Shown here piece by piece: positions 11,101 through 22,000 of a stretch of 64,000 nucleotides of DNA; the first letter of the stretch is position 1; the number at the start of each line of letters is the position of its first letter. Origin of the DNA: Saccharina japonica (lineage: Eukaryota > Sar > Phaeophyceae > Laminariales > Laminariaceae); assembly GCA_008828725.1 (NCBI GenBank), contig MEHQ01001281.1, positions 27,339 to 91,338 on the forward strand. The letters run 5' to 3'. The notes beneath the pieces are model-generated. The model was not told where the DNA came from, did no database searches, and saw only the letters and a list, made by a program, of their open reading frames with translations. A program made the position numbers and the translations under genes.

Positions 11101-13419
11101 AATTCTACCACTCTGAATTGCCGAAACACTGGTACATACTGCTGGTTGTAAGACAACAGTCAGCTAGATTACTACACTGCAGCGGCGTCATATTCGAGAA
11201 CTGAAATACCGCAACACTGGCACATACTGCTGCCTGTAAAACAACAGCCAACTGGATCTACTACTGTTGTCGACCTTCGCCAAATCGTATCCTATGAATA
11301 GCACCGAAATACGGAAACACTGGTACTGCTCCTGTGCTGGCTGTAAAAGCAACAGCCGACAGCAGACAGTTTCGCTTCGCTCACCAGTCAATGTGACGAC
11401 CAGGCTGGTTCCGTCGCCAGCCTCCTGCTCCTGCATCTGCGATGCCATCACCACCATCTTAGCTGCGGGGTGCATCACCTCCAGCTCTCTCACGATCGTC
11501 GCTCCGTCGCTCGTGACGATCGTCTTGTCCAGGTGGTTCACCACTAGCTTGTTCATGCCTTTCACGGGAAAGACCGACGGACAACACCGACGGGTAAGAC
11601 GGAGAGCCATGCTATGAGCGGTATATACTCGTAGAGGGGTGCTTTTAGGCCCAAATGAGGCCCAAATGTTTCTGACCGACGGCGCAACTCGACCGACGGA
11701 CAATATCGACGAATAAGACGGAGAGCGGTATATACTCGTAGAGGGGTGCTTTTAAACCCAAATGTCTCTGACTGACGACGCAACTCGACCGACGGACAAT
11801 ACCGACGGAAAAGGCGGAGAGCCATGCTACGCGTGGTATATACTCGTAGAGGTGGTGCTTTTAGGCCCAAACATTTCTGACCCACGCGTCAACTCGACCG
11901 ACGAACAAAACCGACGGAAAAGGCGGAGAGCCATGCTACGTGTATTATATACTCGTAGAGGTGGTGCGTCTAGGCCCGAATATTTTGACTGACGGCGCAA
12001 CTCGACCGACGAACAAAACCAACGGAAAAGGCGGAGAGCCATGCTACGCGTGGTATATACTCGTAGAGGTGGTGCGTCTAGGCCCGAATATTATGACTGA
12101 CGGCGCAACTTGATCGATTGGCAAGACCGACGGAAAAGGCGGAAAGCCATGCTTTGAGCGGTATATACTCGTAGAAGGGGTGCTTATTGGCCCGATATTT
12201 TGTTACTGACGGGGCAACTCGTCCACACGTCCGACAGATAGATAGATCATCTATAGATCATACCGATCATCTAGATCCAAACCTGCCGTTATAAGATGTT
12301 GTGCAGAATCTGTACAGTACATATCCAACCCAGAAAACATGGTCCTCGGCCATAGCAGAATACACGGATCACCCGGCAACATGAGCTAGATCATGCAGAT
12401 CAGGAGTCTGTCTGCCCTGAATAGATGCAGATCGTAACGGTCACAATATATATATGAAACGATGACCAAGGCAGCGACCCAATGACTGCCAATAATGACC
12501 GCTAGTTCTGTCACCGGACGCCAGTCCTTCCCTAGTCAGCATCAGAATAGGACGATATAACCCGAGGTTCATCTCCAGACCAAAGCCCTAAGATGTCTGG
12601 CCAAGAAAAAGTCAGGTGGCACGGAAATCAATCAACGCGCTCAAGAGACTAATTGAATGCATTGCAGCCAACCGTGCAAGCGTCGAGAGAGCAAAATGCT
12701 GGAGATGGCGGTCAAGCCTCTCAGGGGCGTCATCTCCAGCATGCTGCTCCCGCGACGGTTTCATGGTTTCGCTGCAATGCGTACAACTGACCTCTGGGCA
12801 CGGTGATCTCCGTGTTACCTTACCCTTCTTGGTCAGACGTCTTGGGGCTCTGGTACCAGAACGCTCTTACAGTGTTCGCAGGCCCCGCCTGGTTGGCCTT
12901 CACTGCCACGCTAGTCTAGCGGGTTTTGATCGTGTATTGTTGCTGAGAAACAGGAGAGAACGCCGTAGAGTGATCGGTGATCGGCCGACGAGCTCTCCAG
13001 GAGAGAGCTCTGACGGTTACGCGCATACCACGACGCCTTCAGATATCAATGAACTCCACACACCCAAATAATTCGTCGATCAGTGTTGGTACACAAATCA
13101 AGTAACAGGCGTTTTCGTCAACGTTACGACGAAGCAGCCGCTATCTACCTACCACGTACCACGTACTATTAATAGTAATTAGTACCAAGATATCAAGGAT
13201 TAATCTCGCCAACACAACGGCTCTTTTATCCCAAAGGCTCTCCACCATCCACCTCAACTCACCGTTAGGCCCGAGAGACGTCCTCACGATGGCGGCCAGC
13301 TCCTTGGCGGCGTTGATGTTCCGGACGATGGCCTCGTCCACCCCCTCGTAGGAGTTGTGCCCGTCCTTGAGCATTCCCTGGAGCCCGGAGGCGAGGTTCA
13401 TGCCCATAGACTTAGCCAT
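2152..13419 (-). CDS. CCT8: CCT/TRiC chaperonin subunit theta, partial (C-terminus off window)
   Basis: Theta subunit of the cytosolic CCT/TRiC chaperonin, an ATP-driven double ring that folds actin, tubulin and other proteins. Exons on the minus strand: 13263-13419 (ATG at 13419), 11385-11558, 9254-9456, 8359-8523, 6836-6961, 5507-5584, 4581-4831, 3224-3405 and 2152-2247. All introns are GT-AG. Phases agree at every junction except inside exon 8. Theta-type landmarks in order are MAKSMGMNLASGLQGMLKDG, TSLGPNGMNKLVVNHLDK, the nucleotide-loop GDGTS in QEQEAGDGTSL, SKQYGFE, NVRVCKMLGG, TETKGTVLIRTGEELM, SKWELRRICNAV, ERAVDD, PGGGAT and GLDQYAIKKFAEALE. About 477 codons are visible of roughly 545 usual for the family. 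The last exon (the family's apical return and C-terminal equatorial part) is not found in 1-2151 and should lie to the left. Exon 8 carries one surplus base near 3299, giving an in-frame TGA. Family assignment is secure; exon 8 and 9 edges are less so. Confidence 0.93.
2928..3030 (-). repeat. CATGCATGGCCGTAGTCGTA repeat, copy
   Basis: Read on the minus strand it runs from CATGCATGGCCGTAGTCGTA through GACCCTCGCATCCCTACAAC and CCGGGACGGAGCATGTCGGG to TTTTCACCGACCAGGCAGAC. This is the commonest dispersed repeat of the window. It sits beside a second copy at 3101-3201 in CCT8 intron 8. Confidence 0.8.
3101..3201 (-). repeat. CATGCATGGCCGTAGTCGTA repeat, copy
   Basis: Same family and orientation as 2928-3030, about 170 bp further on, so the two form a spaced direct pair. 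Each is bordered by a poly-C run on the CATGCATGG side. That border is seen at most copies of the family. Confidence 0.8.
3438..3912 (+). repeat. Polypurine (G/A) tract of about 470 bp
   Basis: The plus strand is almost pure G and A, built from variants of GGGAGGGA, GGAAGGA and AGCGGAGAGGGAGGGCAGGG. Part of the tract is locally duplicated (about 3560-3615 and 3725-3780 share an AGGGAAGCGGAGAGGGAGGG block). It lies in CCT8 intron 7, about 30 bp from the acceptor of exon 8. The long proline- and serine-rich open frames on the opposite strand are composition artefacts. Confidence 0.9.
4346..4406 (-). repeat. CTTGCCTTAGTCATTTGACC repeat, copy
   Basis: The minus strand reads ATTTGTTGCTTGCCTTAGTC, ATTTGACCATTGACCACGCA and TCCCTTTCGAGACGG, then runs into poly-G. 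This is a second dispersed family. Other copies are at 8631-8700, 21643-21706, 30923-30990, 48985-49049, 53036-53104 and 55310-55365. Confidence 0.75.
4427..4500 (-). repeat. CATGCATGGCCGTAGTCGTA repeat, copy
   Basis: Same family as 2928-3030, shorter on the CCGACCAGGC side. It lies head to tail with the CTTGCCTTAGTC repeat at 4346-4406, so the two families are found adjacent here as at 55207-55365. Confidence 0.7.
4840..4960 (+). repeat. Poly-T and AAATGT-type microsatellite
   Basis: A T-run next to the acceptor of CCT8 exon 7 is followed by about 110 bp of degenerate GTAAATGTAAATG and GATTGTGAAATT units in intron 6. Confidence 0.7.
5305..5400 (+). repeat. Dispersed repeat shared with 45838-45930
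   Basis: Both places share CAACTCTGATAAGGGACGTC followed by GGTATATAAGGGA and an AACGC-CTAT segment before a poly-T stretch. Here it is in CCT8 intron 6; the other copy is intergenic. Confidence 0.6.
6100..6365 (+). repeat. GATC-rich repeat, copy 2
   Basis: The core AGCTCATGTTGCCGGGTGGG followed by GTTTCCTGGGTTGGATCTG and CACAACGGCAGGTGGGGAAC matches the head at 1-140. Short CTGTAGATGAGC-type tandem units flank it. It lies in CCT8 intron 5 (5585-6835). Confidence 0.65.
7256..7371 (+). repeat. CATGCATGGCCGTAGTCGTA repeat, copy
   Basis: A forward copy with the full core GACCATAGACCCTCGCATCC, TACAATGCCGGGACGGAGCA and the distal ACATTGCTAGCAC end. It is preceded by a poly-G run. It lies in CCT8 intron 4. 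Confidence 0.75.
7946..8310 (+). repeat. Tandem repeat, three ~150-bp units with CAA/CAC tracts
   Basis: GCGACCCTTCGACGGCCGCA-like sequence starts near 7946, 8106 and 8251. Each copy is followed by an ATTGTACAC or ATTGCACAC segment and a CAACAG/CACCAC-rich tail. It lies in CCT8 intron 4 just before exon 4. Confidence 0.65.
8631..8700 (+). repeat. CTTGCCTTAGTCATTTGACC repeat, copy
   Basis: GGCTTGCCTTAGTCATTTGA is followed by CCATTGATCAACGCATCTCT and GACGAAGCACCGTTC. A related, more diverged end with a CTACTACTC segment follows. It lies in CCT8 intron 3. Confidence 0.65.
8951..9178 (+). repeat. Direct tandem repeat, 2 x 114 bp
   Basis: Two nearly identical A-rich units start with AAACGAGAAAC. 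The segment GCGAGAAGAGATACCAGTCA occurs at 8983 and 9097, a period of 114 bases. Both units end in AAACAAAACAGGCGCG. The repeat lies in CCT8 intron 3 close to the donor of exon 3. Confidence 0.85.
10192..10264. mobile_element. Hairpin MITE-like element (CTCTGGGCGGAAATGTAAGG)
   Basis: The arms CTCTGGGCGGAAATGTAAGG and, inverted, CCTTATATTTCCGGCCAGAG flank a loop of about 33 bp. The same fold with related arms is at 15885-15961 and, more diverged, at 29631-29698. The size and the non-coding hairpin suggest a miniature inverted-repeat element. No target duplication was established. Confidence 0.55.
11565..12225 (+). repeat. Tandem array, six units of about 108 bp
   Basis: The anchor CTCGTAGA occurs at 11629, 11735, 11843, 11952, 12060 and 12168, giving periods of 106, 108, 109, 108 and 108. 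Each unit contains GGAGAGCCATGCTA (or a variant), GGTATATACTCGTAGAGG, a GGCCCAAAT or GGCCCGAATA segment and GGCGCAACTCGACCGACG. The array begins right at the acceptor side of CCT8 exon 2, so the intron 1 branch-point and acceptor region is made of this repeat. Confidence 0.9.
12225..12440 (-). repeat. GATC-rich repeat, copy 3 (inverted)
   Basis: Read on the minus strand, this carries the same CATGTTGCCGGGTGATCCGT head and GGGTTGGATATGTACTGTAC segment as the copies at 1 and 6191. It lies in CCT8 intron 1, directly after the 108-bp tandem array. Confidence 0.6.
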
Positions 13420-13535
13420 CTTGACGGTCCTCCTTCCTCCTCTTCCCGACGCGAACCTGTCAGCAAATTGACATGTAAACAGATGTACATTGAGTACAGG
13501 ACATGTACACATGCATGTTTTTGCGAAAAAAACAA

Positions 13536-14808
13536 GGGCAATGGTCATTTGGGGGTATACCCCCTGGTTTTACGGCCATTTGGGGGTAGGGTCAACTTGC
13601 GCCCGCGGAAAGGGCTCCCGCGGGCCCAAACAGGCCTCAAACGCCATTCCGAAGGCCTGGCGAGATGCCCGAAGCCCGCGCCAAGCACGCACATGTTTTA
13701 TTTTTTTTTTCAGGCACGTCTTTGGGCCTTACAGGGCGACGGCGCACGAGGGAGCAGACTAAGCCCCCCGTTTGACCACATCTCGGGGGGGGATAACCCC
13801 TCGTACCTACTAAATTTATCTACTCCCCCCGATTGACCACTTTTTTCACCCCGTTCGACCGAAACCATACCCCCGTTTGACCATCTGCGACAGCCTCAAA
13901 AGCGACTACAGCAGTACGTATCCATGTCACCGCCGAACAGACCGAATAGACCACGGGGCGGAACATCCAGAACTCGCGAATAGTCTGGATCGTTTGCCCC
14001 CCAAAATATCGGCGGAACAACATAAAAATCAAATCTTCATACGCGACATGAAGATATCGGCTCTTCTCAGAAAATGTAGGCCTTTGTGATGGCAAAAGGA
14101 AGTGGTGTGAGAAGCAGGACACATACGGGTACGAGATGCTCGGTTGATCTCAGGGGGTCGTGGGTTGCTGGGTGTTTCGTGCTGGGTGCGTGGTGCTTCG
14201 TTGCTGGGTGCTGTGCGTCATGGATGCTCGGTGTTTGGTTTTGTCGGACGGGAGGGGTCTTTGGGACACGAACAACATCAGGCGCAACGTTCGTTCGTTA
14301 GTGTTATTGAGAGGTGCTCTCCTCCCGTCCCCCATCGTATCCATCCCCCGAGACCGCTTGCGACGGAGCACACGATATGTTGACCTATGTTATACTACTC
14401 GTACTATACTACTTCTACTACTGCTACGGAGTTTGTTACGAGTAATCGTAGCTGCCGTTTCTTCGTGGTTACCCGTAATGTTATAAGTTGCCTATGTTAC
14501 CCGTAATTACCGTAGTTCAAACAAATCACTGCTGAAACGTACCACGCACCGGTACGTTTGTAACCAGGTTCGTTGCGACGCGAAAAAAGCAAGGAAGTCC
14601 CTCGACCCCCAACCCGTGGGAAGGACAAACAGGATGAGGGGTCAACACGAACGAAAGGGAAAGGGGATGAGGGGCGAAACTAACAGATACCGCAAAATAG
14701 AGGCTACAGAAAACAGAGGAACCCAAGGCGGCAAGCGGCTCCGGTACTCGTCAATCTCGATCAGTAGTAGAAGTAGTATTAATAGTAGTAGTAGTAGTAG
14801 TAGTGGTA

Positions 14809-14841
<33 letters not shown>

Positions 14842-15737
14842 CTGTAGCAGTAGTAGAAGTAGTATAGTACGAGTAGTATAACATAGGTTAACGTATCGTG
14901 TGCTCCGTCGCAAGCGGTCTCGGGGGATGGATACGATGGGGGACGGGAGGAGAGCACCTCTCAATAACACTAACGAACGAACGTTGCGCCTGATGTTGTT
15001 CGTGTCCCAAAGACCCCTCCCGTCCGACAAAACCAAACACCGAGCATCCATGACGCACAGCACCCAGCAACGAAGCACCACGCACCCAGCACGAAACACC
15101 CAGCAACCCACGACCCCCTGAGATCAACCGAGCATCTCGTACCCGTATGTGTCCTGCTTCTCACACCACTTCCTTTTGCCATCACAAGGGCCTACATTTT
15201 CTGAGAAGAGCCGATATCTTCATGTCGCGTATGAAGATTTGATTTTTATGTTGTTCCGCCGATATTTTGGGGGGCAAACGATCCAGACTATTCGCGAGTT
15301 CTGGATGTTCCGCCCCGTGGTCTATTCGGTCTGTTCGGCGGTGACATGGATACGTACTGCTGTAGTCGCTTTTGAGGCTGTCGCAGATGGTCAAACGGGG
15401 GTATGGTTTCGGTCGAACGGGGTGAAAAAAGTGGTCAATCGGGGGGAGTAGATAAATTTAGTAGGTACGAGGGGTTATCCCCCCCCGAGATATGGTCAAA
15501 CGGGGGGCTTAGTCTGCTCCCTCGTGCGCCGCCGCCCTGTAAGGCCCAAAGACGTGCCTGAAAAAAAAAAAAAAAACATGTGCGTGCTTGGCGCGGGCTT
15601 CGGGCATCTCGCCAGGCCTTCGGAATGGCGTTTGAGGCCTGTTTGGGCCCGCGGGAGCCCTTTCCGCGGGCGCAAGTTGACCCTACCCCCAAATGGCCGT
15701 AAAACCAGGGGGGTATACCCCCAAATGACCATTGCCC
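13536..15737. mobile_element. Foldback DNA element with ~0.9-kb inverted arms and 9-bp target duplication
   Basis: Positions 13536-14428 and 14843-15737 are near-identical inverted copies: matching positions sum to 29271-29273 throughout, with only an occasional base difference. A spacer of about 414 bp contains a TAG-triplet run at 14765-14850. The outer termini start GGGCAATGGTCATTTGGGGG. Immediately outside, AAAAAACAA is found on both sides (13527-13535 and 15738-15746), a 9-bp direct duplication. Long terminal inverted repeats with 9-bp target duplications are typical of Mutator-like elements. No transposase is encoded, so this would be a non-autonomous foldback member. It is inserted about 120 bp upstream of the CCT8 start codon. 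Confidence 0.8.
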
Positions 15738-15884
15738 AAAAAACAACCACTGAGAAAGCCAGGCTGGGGTTTTTACCGGAAAAAAATATAAATCCGGGAG
15801 TCGTTATACCGAACTTAGTGCAGAACGCACCCAGTGTTCTAAAGAGAAATCCGTACGAATCATATCTTATATAATGTACTACCC

Positions 15885-15961
15885 CTCTGATGGACGGAAA
15901 TGTAAGGACCGGTTGGAGTATAAGTACGAATACCAAACGTCCCTTATATTTCCGTCCAGAG
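15885..15961. mobile_element. Hairpin MITE-like element
   Basis: The arms CTCTGATGGACGGAAATGTA and the inverted TATATTTCCGTCCAGAG enclose a short loop. It is the same family as 10192-10264. Confidence 0.55.
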
Positions 15962-18900
15962 TGATACATACTGTACTGACTGGTATATCATACGTATACA
16001 GGTGTCCTACGTAGTGCTTTAGGCTGCATCGAGACGAGTCCTGGAGATTGGCGCGTTCGCTGGGCATGCTGAGCATGCGCTGTGCGTATATATACTGAGG
16101 TTGCTGTTGTTGTAATAGTTTGCTTGCTGTGCAGCGCTGCCGCCAAGCAAATAAACACGGACTTGGAACTTGAAAAACATTTGCCCCCACGATGTCTATC
16201 TACGAGTACTCTATTAAATACTCGTAGCCTGCTCCATGTACGATATACCTGGCATTACAGGGTGCAGCAGCAGCAACAGCAGCGGCAGCGGAAGCAGCAG
16301 CATATGACACTAACCGATTTCCTACGTATGCGAGAGATATAAGATGCCTATGGGTGTGCTCGGCCGATTGGACTTTATGGTTCCTGCGGACAGGGCAACG
16401 GAACCTCTTATGATACTCTACCTTGTGTTTGGTGGTTGCGGAGGATGTGCTGCTCATCTACGTATACGGAGTATGGATGTTGATCGTACGTATTCGTGAG
16501 TTAACAGCAGCACAGCAGCAGCACTGACCTCCGTGCGTTCAAAAAAACGTCGGCCAGTATTCAATTTTGGCCGTCTGCAAACTAAACACGCCCGCCGAGT
16601 ACGTTGTGATCAGAACAATCGCGTGTATTACTTATACCAGCTGATCTGATCTGATTCTAGACTGCAAAAGCAAGAACGCAAGGGAAGCCAAAGAAGATAG
16701 TGGAACCCGCAGGCAAGCTCCAGCGAGCGCTGTAAGTCAGCCAGCGGGTGTACGGTATGCTGGTGTAAAGGGTCTCGATCAGCCGTGGGGCTGACCTCGC
16801 ATCTTGTGTGACCGAATGCATTTTTGGTGCAGCAGATCCGATCTTACCATGCCGGGTGGCCCTCCACGAGTACAACAGCACTCGGGCCTGCCCGTCCACC
16901 CCGTGCACTTCAAATCCAGCACAACACTGAACACGCTTTCCACTGAGCCATAAATAATCGGGACGCTACGCAAGATGTGATGCAGTGACGCATGGTGCGT
17001 GCATCTGACTTCTCTTTGGGCGCCCATTGAGCTTCTGTTCTGTCTGCTGTGGCCGCAAGCGCGTCCGCCAAAAAAGTATCTAGATGCACGCACCGGTCTC
17101 TCGCTCGTGGCTGGCCTGCGTATGGCAAACACTTATTTTCTCGCACCTGGTATGCCACGCACGATGAACGGCACTAGGGTTGCGGAGGAGTCTTGCTTGG
17201 TGAAGTCCCGGTAGCTTCTGTTGGGCCAACGATATATCTTCGTCCTCTTTGCGGCCGCAGTCTCCCGCCCAACATCGACGTAAGGGGTTTCACTAGAAGT
17301 TTGAAGGCATTATTTGACAGGGTTGGCTTCGTGCAGGCGTTTCAGTTTTTGGTGGCTCGCCAGATCCGAGATCCCCGAGATCCCAGCTGAACAGCCAACC
17401 CAAACAACAAGTAACCCGCAACCGACACTCTGTATCTTAGGGTGTGTCTCCTGGAACACATCATCAGGTGCAGGAGTCGCACGAGGTATCCCAAGTGTCG
17501 TAACGCACCCATACGAACCGAGTACCTGGTACAACAGACAGATACAGCAGTCGCAAATAATACGTCGTGTATACATGGAGGCCTAGCGGGAGCTTTGTAC
17601 CGTACTAACATCAACTTGACGAAGGACGCACAACTACAGTTACCGCCAGTCGGGTCACGCCCCTTTGGCTGTTACCTTGGCTTTCGCGAGCGCACCCGTA
17701 TAATACTGCTGTTTGCATGCAAACGTACACAGCTTTCAGTACGAAGTTGCTGGTTCGTTAGGGAGAAGGAGGAAAAATAAGCGAAACGACGACCGCTTGA
17801 GGTACAAACTGCGCAGCCCGATGCGGGGAGGAAGAGAAGATCCGGTTCGAAGGAGGCGTAGCACAGAAGCAACTACGCCTATAATATAAATAGGAGGGCA
17901 GTGAAGAAAGTGAAGAAACCCACCGAAACGTGGCCGTCTTCCTATTAATCGTCGAGATGGATGTATGTGTCTAGCGACAACTGCTTGTTGTGCTGCAGTC
18001 CCTCCCTGTTGTCTGTTCTCTACCATTATTATTGTTGAGTTGCCCAATTCCCTGCAAAGTCGATGGCATTCCGGCTGACGCACTCTGCCACTTTTTGTAC
18101 TGCGCCACCCTGAAACCGTTACAGTTAAGTTACAGGTAGTGCGTTATAGAACGCCCTCATGCAGAACTCCGAAGCAGGTTTCCGCTCGATGACGAGTCGT
18201 TGCGGATCTAGGCTCCACGTACGTGTCGTGAGAACATGGACCCGCTGCCGCAGGCGTGCCGCCGCCTCCACGGTCAGCAGCCAATGTCTCGTCTTTCTGA
18301 GAAGCTATGGTAGAGCTAAAATTGTTCTCGGAGCTCCCTCTGTCTCGGCTACGACGTATCGAAACAACACTCGTACACAAACGAAGGGTTCCATTCAGAC
18401 GACACCAACCATCGGGACTTGGGACCTTTTGTGGAGCACCCATTGGCGGGAGGCTTCGGTGTGACGGCTGTGCATCACGATCTGGCAAATCCAAATAGCT
18501 GGCGCCGCTTGAGGAAAATAGTTGGAGGTGCATACGCCGTTCATGACGCGGTCGCGCTGTATATATGCGTTTGTTTCGTGTTCGCCTGGCGTGGGAAAAA
18601 ACGCCAAAAACACGCCTCTGTAGAGGCCACGGGCCAAAACACGATAGTATGATGGTGGTATTTTTGTCGTGTTTAAAAGCTTCATGCTACGTACCAGGTA
18701 CACAGGAAGAATGGTGGAGCAAGCTGAACGAAAACACCTTCCAATGTACAGCTGCGGGCGATTGCTCAACTGCTGATCTTGCGGGCGGCCGTCCAACGGC
18801 TGCGCATCGTCTCCGCCGCAACAAAAACGTAAATATAGGCCTACTCCTCCATACCGATCGGACGATGAAACGAGGACGACGTTCTTCTCCTTAAATGTTC

Positions 18901-19005
18901 TTCTCCGCAAACATCCGGACTACTCACCACGACCAAAACCAAAGCAACAACGACCACGACGACAACCACCACCACGGACAACAACTAACGCAACTTAAGC
19001 CGTTT

Positions 19006-22000
19006 TCACAAAAATTCCGCTCGCGACGCAAGCTCGGTCTGCTTGCTCAGCCCCAGCCTGTGCACGCTCCCGCCCGACCCCCCCGCCCCGTCCCTCCTCC
19101 TCTTCTCCCCGCGCTCGGACCCAGCGCCACCCTCGCCCCCACCGCCATCCACCTTATCCCCACCCCTATTGCTCCCCTTGACGTAACCCGGTCGTCGGAC
19201 CACCCGCTTGCCGACCTTGACCGCGGTTGGCGGGTCCTTAAGGGCAAAGCTTCGCGCGACGTGTCCGAGGTGGAGCGATCGGACTTGAAAAATCGCTCTG
19301 CTGTCGGGGGCGCGCGCTGCGTAGGCGCGCACGTGGCTCTGGAAGGCCGCGCGGGCGCGGTCCAGCAGGCTTTTCTCGCCCGCCACGAGGAGCTGCAGTC
19401 CTTGCTGGAGCTCGTAGGCCAGCTGTCGTTTGTGAGAATGGGGGGAAGGGGGGGGGGGGGGGGGGGTCGGGGTATCCAAGCGAGCGAAGGAGCAAAAAAC
19501 AGGTGCTTAGTGAGGTCACCGTTAATGCCGTCAACACGCTTACCAAAAAGTGCTGAAATGACCCTACTCTAATTCCAAGTAGTTTGTCTTCCAAACTGTG
19601 GGTGCAGTTGATGAAGGGGTTAAGATGCGCGGCGTGCGAAAACAAAATGACAGGTATGAAGAGCAGTGCCAGAGTTTCCTTCGCGCACGTGTTCGTCTGA
19701 GGACAGGACGTTTTCTATTGAATCGTTTTACCTTTCCTCCTGTGGAAAATCGGTCAACCACAAAGCACAACAAAAAATGCTACAGTACACAAATGTTCCC
19801 ATTAAAAAAATGGACGCCCCCCCCCCGCCCCCCACTCCTTGCCGTTCTCGCGCAGAACAGTTTCCCGTTTTTGACATAAAACAGCACCTCAGATATTACA
19901 CAAAGCACCACCTGGAACAAAACTCATGGTAGCAGTACCGCTTTTCCTCATCGACCGGCAACAATGTCAAGAGCCTCGCCCCAACCCCCCGTCCCTCACC
20001 TGCTCGTCTGCGCGGCGCGCATCGCGCTTGCCCGCGTCCGCGGCGCACAGCACCCCTTCCAAGGACAGCGGCTTCGGCCGCAGCCCCCTGGCCTCGAGCA
20101 CGCCAAGGTAAGCCGCCTCCCGCGGCAGCAGGAACAGCAGCGAGTGGCCGCGCTCCCCCTTCCTCGCCGTGCGCCCCACCCGGTGCACGTAGTCGGCGGT
20201 CTCCGCCGGAGGGTCGTACTGCACGATCCAGTCGACCGTGGGGAGGTCGAGCCCTCTCGCCGCCACGTCCGTGCAAATCAAGACGCCGCTGTTCGCCGCC
20301 CCGAACGCCCGGTACGTCTTTTGCCGCTCGATCTGCGGAACGTTCCCGTGCAGACGCCTCACCAGGCAGCCGGCGCCGAAAAACCCACTGTCACCAATTT
20401 CACCACCGGCCTTCTTCTTGCCGCTCTTATCGGCGGTCGCGCTANCAGTACACAAATGTTCCCATTAAAAAAATGGACGCCCCCCCCCCGCCCCCCACTC
20501 CTTGCCGTTCTCGCGCAGAACAGTTTCCCGTTTTTGACATAAAACAGCACCTCAGATATTACACAAAGCACCACCTGGAACAAAACTCATGGTAGCAGTA
20601 CCGCTTTTCCTCATCGACCGGCAACAATGTCAAGAGCCTCGCCCCAACCCCCCGTCCCTCACCTGCTCGTCTGCGCGGCGCGCATCGCGCTTGCCCGCGT
20701 CCGCGGCGCACAGCACCCCTTCCAAGGACAGCGGCTTCGGCCGCAGCCCCCTGGCCTCGAGCACGCCAAGGTAAGCCGCCTCCCGCGGCAGCAGGAACAG
20801 CAGCGAGTGGCCGCGCTCCCCCTTCCTCGCCGTGCGCCCCACCCGGTGCACGTAGTCGGCGGTCTCCGCCGGAGGGTCGTACTGCACGATCCAGTCGACC
20901 GTGGGGAGGTCGAGCCCTCTCGCCGCCACGTCCGTGCAAATCAAGACGCCGCTGTTCGCCGCCCCGAACGCCCGGTACGTCTTTTGCCGCTCGATCTGCG
21001 GAACGTTCCCGTGCAGACGCCTCACCAGGCAGCCGGCGCCGAAAAACCCACTGTCACCAATTTCACCACCGGCCTTCTTCTTGCCGCTCTTATCGGCGGT
21101 CGCGCTACCACCGCCACCGCCGTCAGCTCCCCCCTGCCCCCCCCCTTGCCTTCCCCCCTCTCCAGCAACTCCTCCTCCTCCTTCTGAGCCCCCCTGGCCG
21201 CCCGCCGCCGCCGATGCGGAAGGAGGCGGAGCGTCTCCGGGCCACCCCGCGCGGCGGAAGAGGTCGTGGTGAAAATCGACAGCGTCACACGTCGACATGA
21301 AGACCACCACCTTCTCTTGGGCGCGCGCGCGAAGGAATGCGCACAGGGCCGGCAGCCGCAGCTTCTGCGTGACGGTCATGTAGTACTGGACCAGCTGGCG
21401 CGGCGTGCTGAACTCCTCCGTAGACGCCGCTGCCGCCTTAGCGCGCTGGGAGGTGCCGCCATTGCTCTTGGGTGCTCCTCGCTCGCCCGAAATGAGCGTA
21501 GCTTTGCCGGATTCGTCTACGGATTCAACAAAGTTTGCGTCCGCGTCGACACGCATATGTCTTCATGGGGAGCAGGCAGAGAGGAGGATGGGGGACATCG
21601 GAAGCATGGAAGGCGGTGCCGGGGGGGGGGGAGCAGGGGGGCGTACTCATTTGTTGCTTGCCTTAGTCATTTGACCATTGACCACGCGTCCCTTTCGAGA
21701 CGGAGCGGGGGGGGGGTTATGCATACAGCATGATTGTGATCGATCGGCTTGGTTTGCTTTGTAGCAGTAGCGGCGACGGGGCGCGGGTAAAGTTGGACGT
21801 ATTGAGTATATAGCGCCACTGCTGCGGAGAGGTACTGTAGGTACGACCGCGAAAAAAACGAAAATCTGACACGTAAGTGATGACGAGGCAAAGCAAGCTA
21901 CTCGAGCGTTTTTGTTGCCACGGGAGCCGAGATGAGACACAAAAACGAAATTCATGTATAAATATGTAAACTCGATTTCTCGTGCGACAAACAACACACG

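Larger units (their letters stand above)
13420..19005. other. Intergenic region between CCT8 and the DDX31-like gene
   Basis: The upstream side of CCT8 and the downstream side of the helicase gene. It contains the foldback element 13536-15737 and a small hairpin repeat (15885-15961). From about 16000 to 19005 I see no recognisable gene or element apart from a short CAG/CAA run near 16262-16305. Short open frames on both strands here show no family resemblance. Confidence 0.6.

Noticed and set aside
11565-12225. Possible CRISPR array
   Set aside because: Units are 108 bp and repeated throughout with no unique spacers, in a eukaryotic intron; an ordinary tandem repeat.
12616-13071. 151-codon plus-strand open frame inside CCT8 intron 1
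   Set aside because: No ATG at its start, no recognisable domain, and it lies within an intron of a well-supported gene on the other strand.
14750-14884. Tyr/Thr/Ser-rich frames in the centre of the foldback element
   Set aside because: Translations of a TAG-type triplet microsatellite.
13820-15451. Pairs of about 70-110-residue frames in the foldback arms as possible transposase
   Set aside because: The frames are mirror copies of each other with no DDE or zinc-finger pattern and no similarity I recognise.
18144-18910. Overlapping frames of 100-170 codons on both strands in the CCT8-helicase gap
   Set aside because: No domain, no consistent splice sites, and similar length on both strands, as expected by chance in moderately GC-rich DNA.
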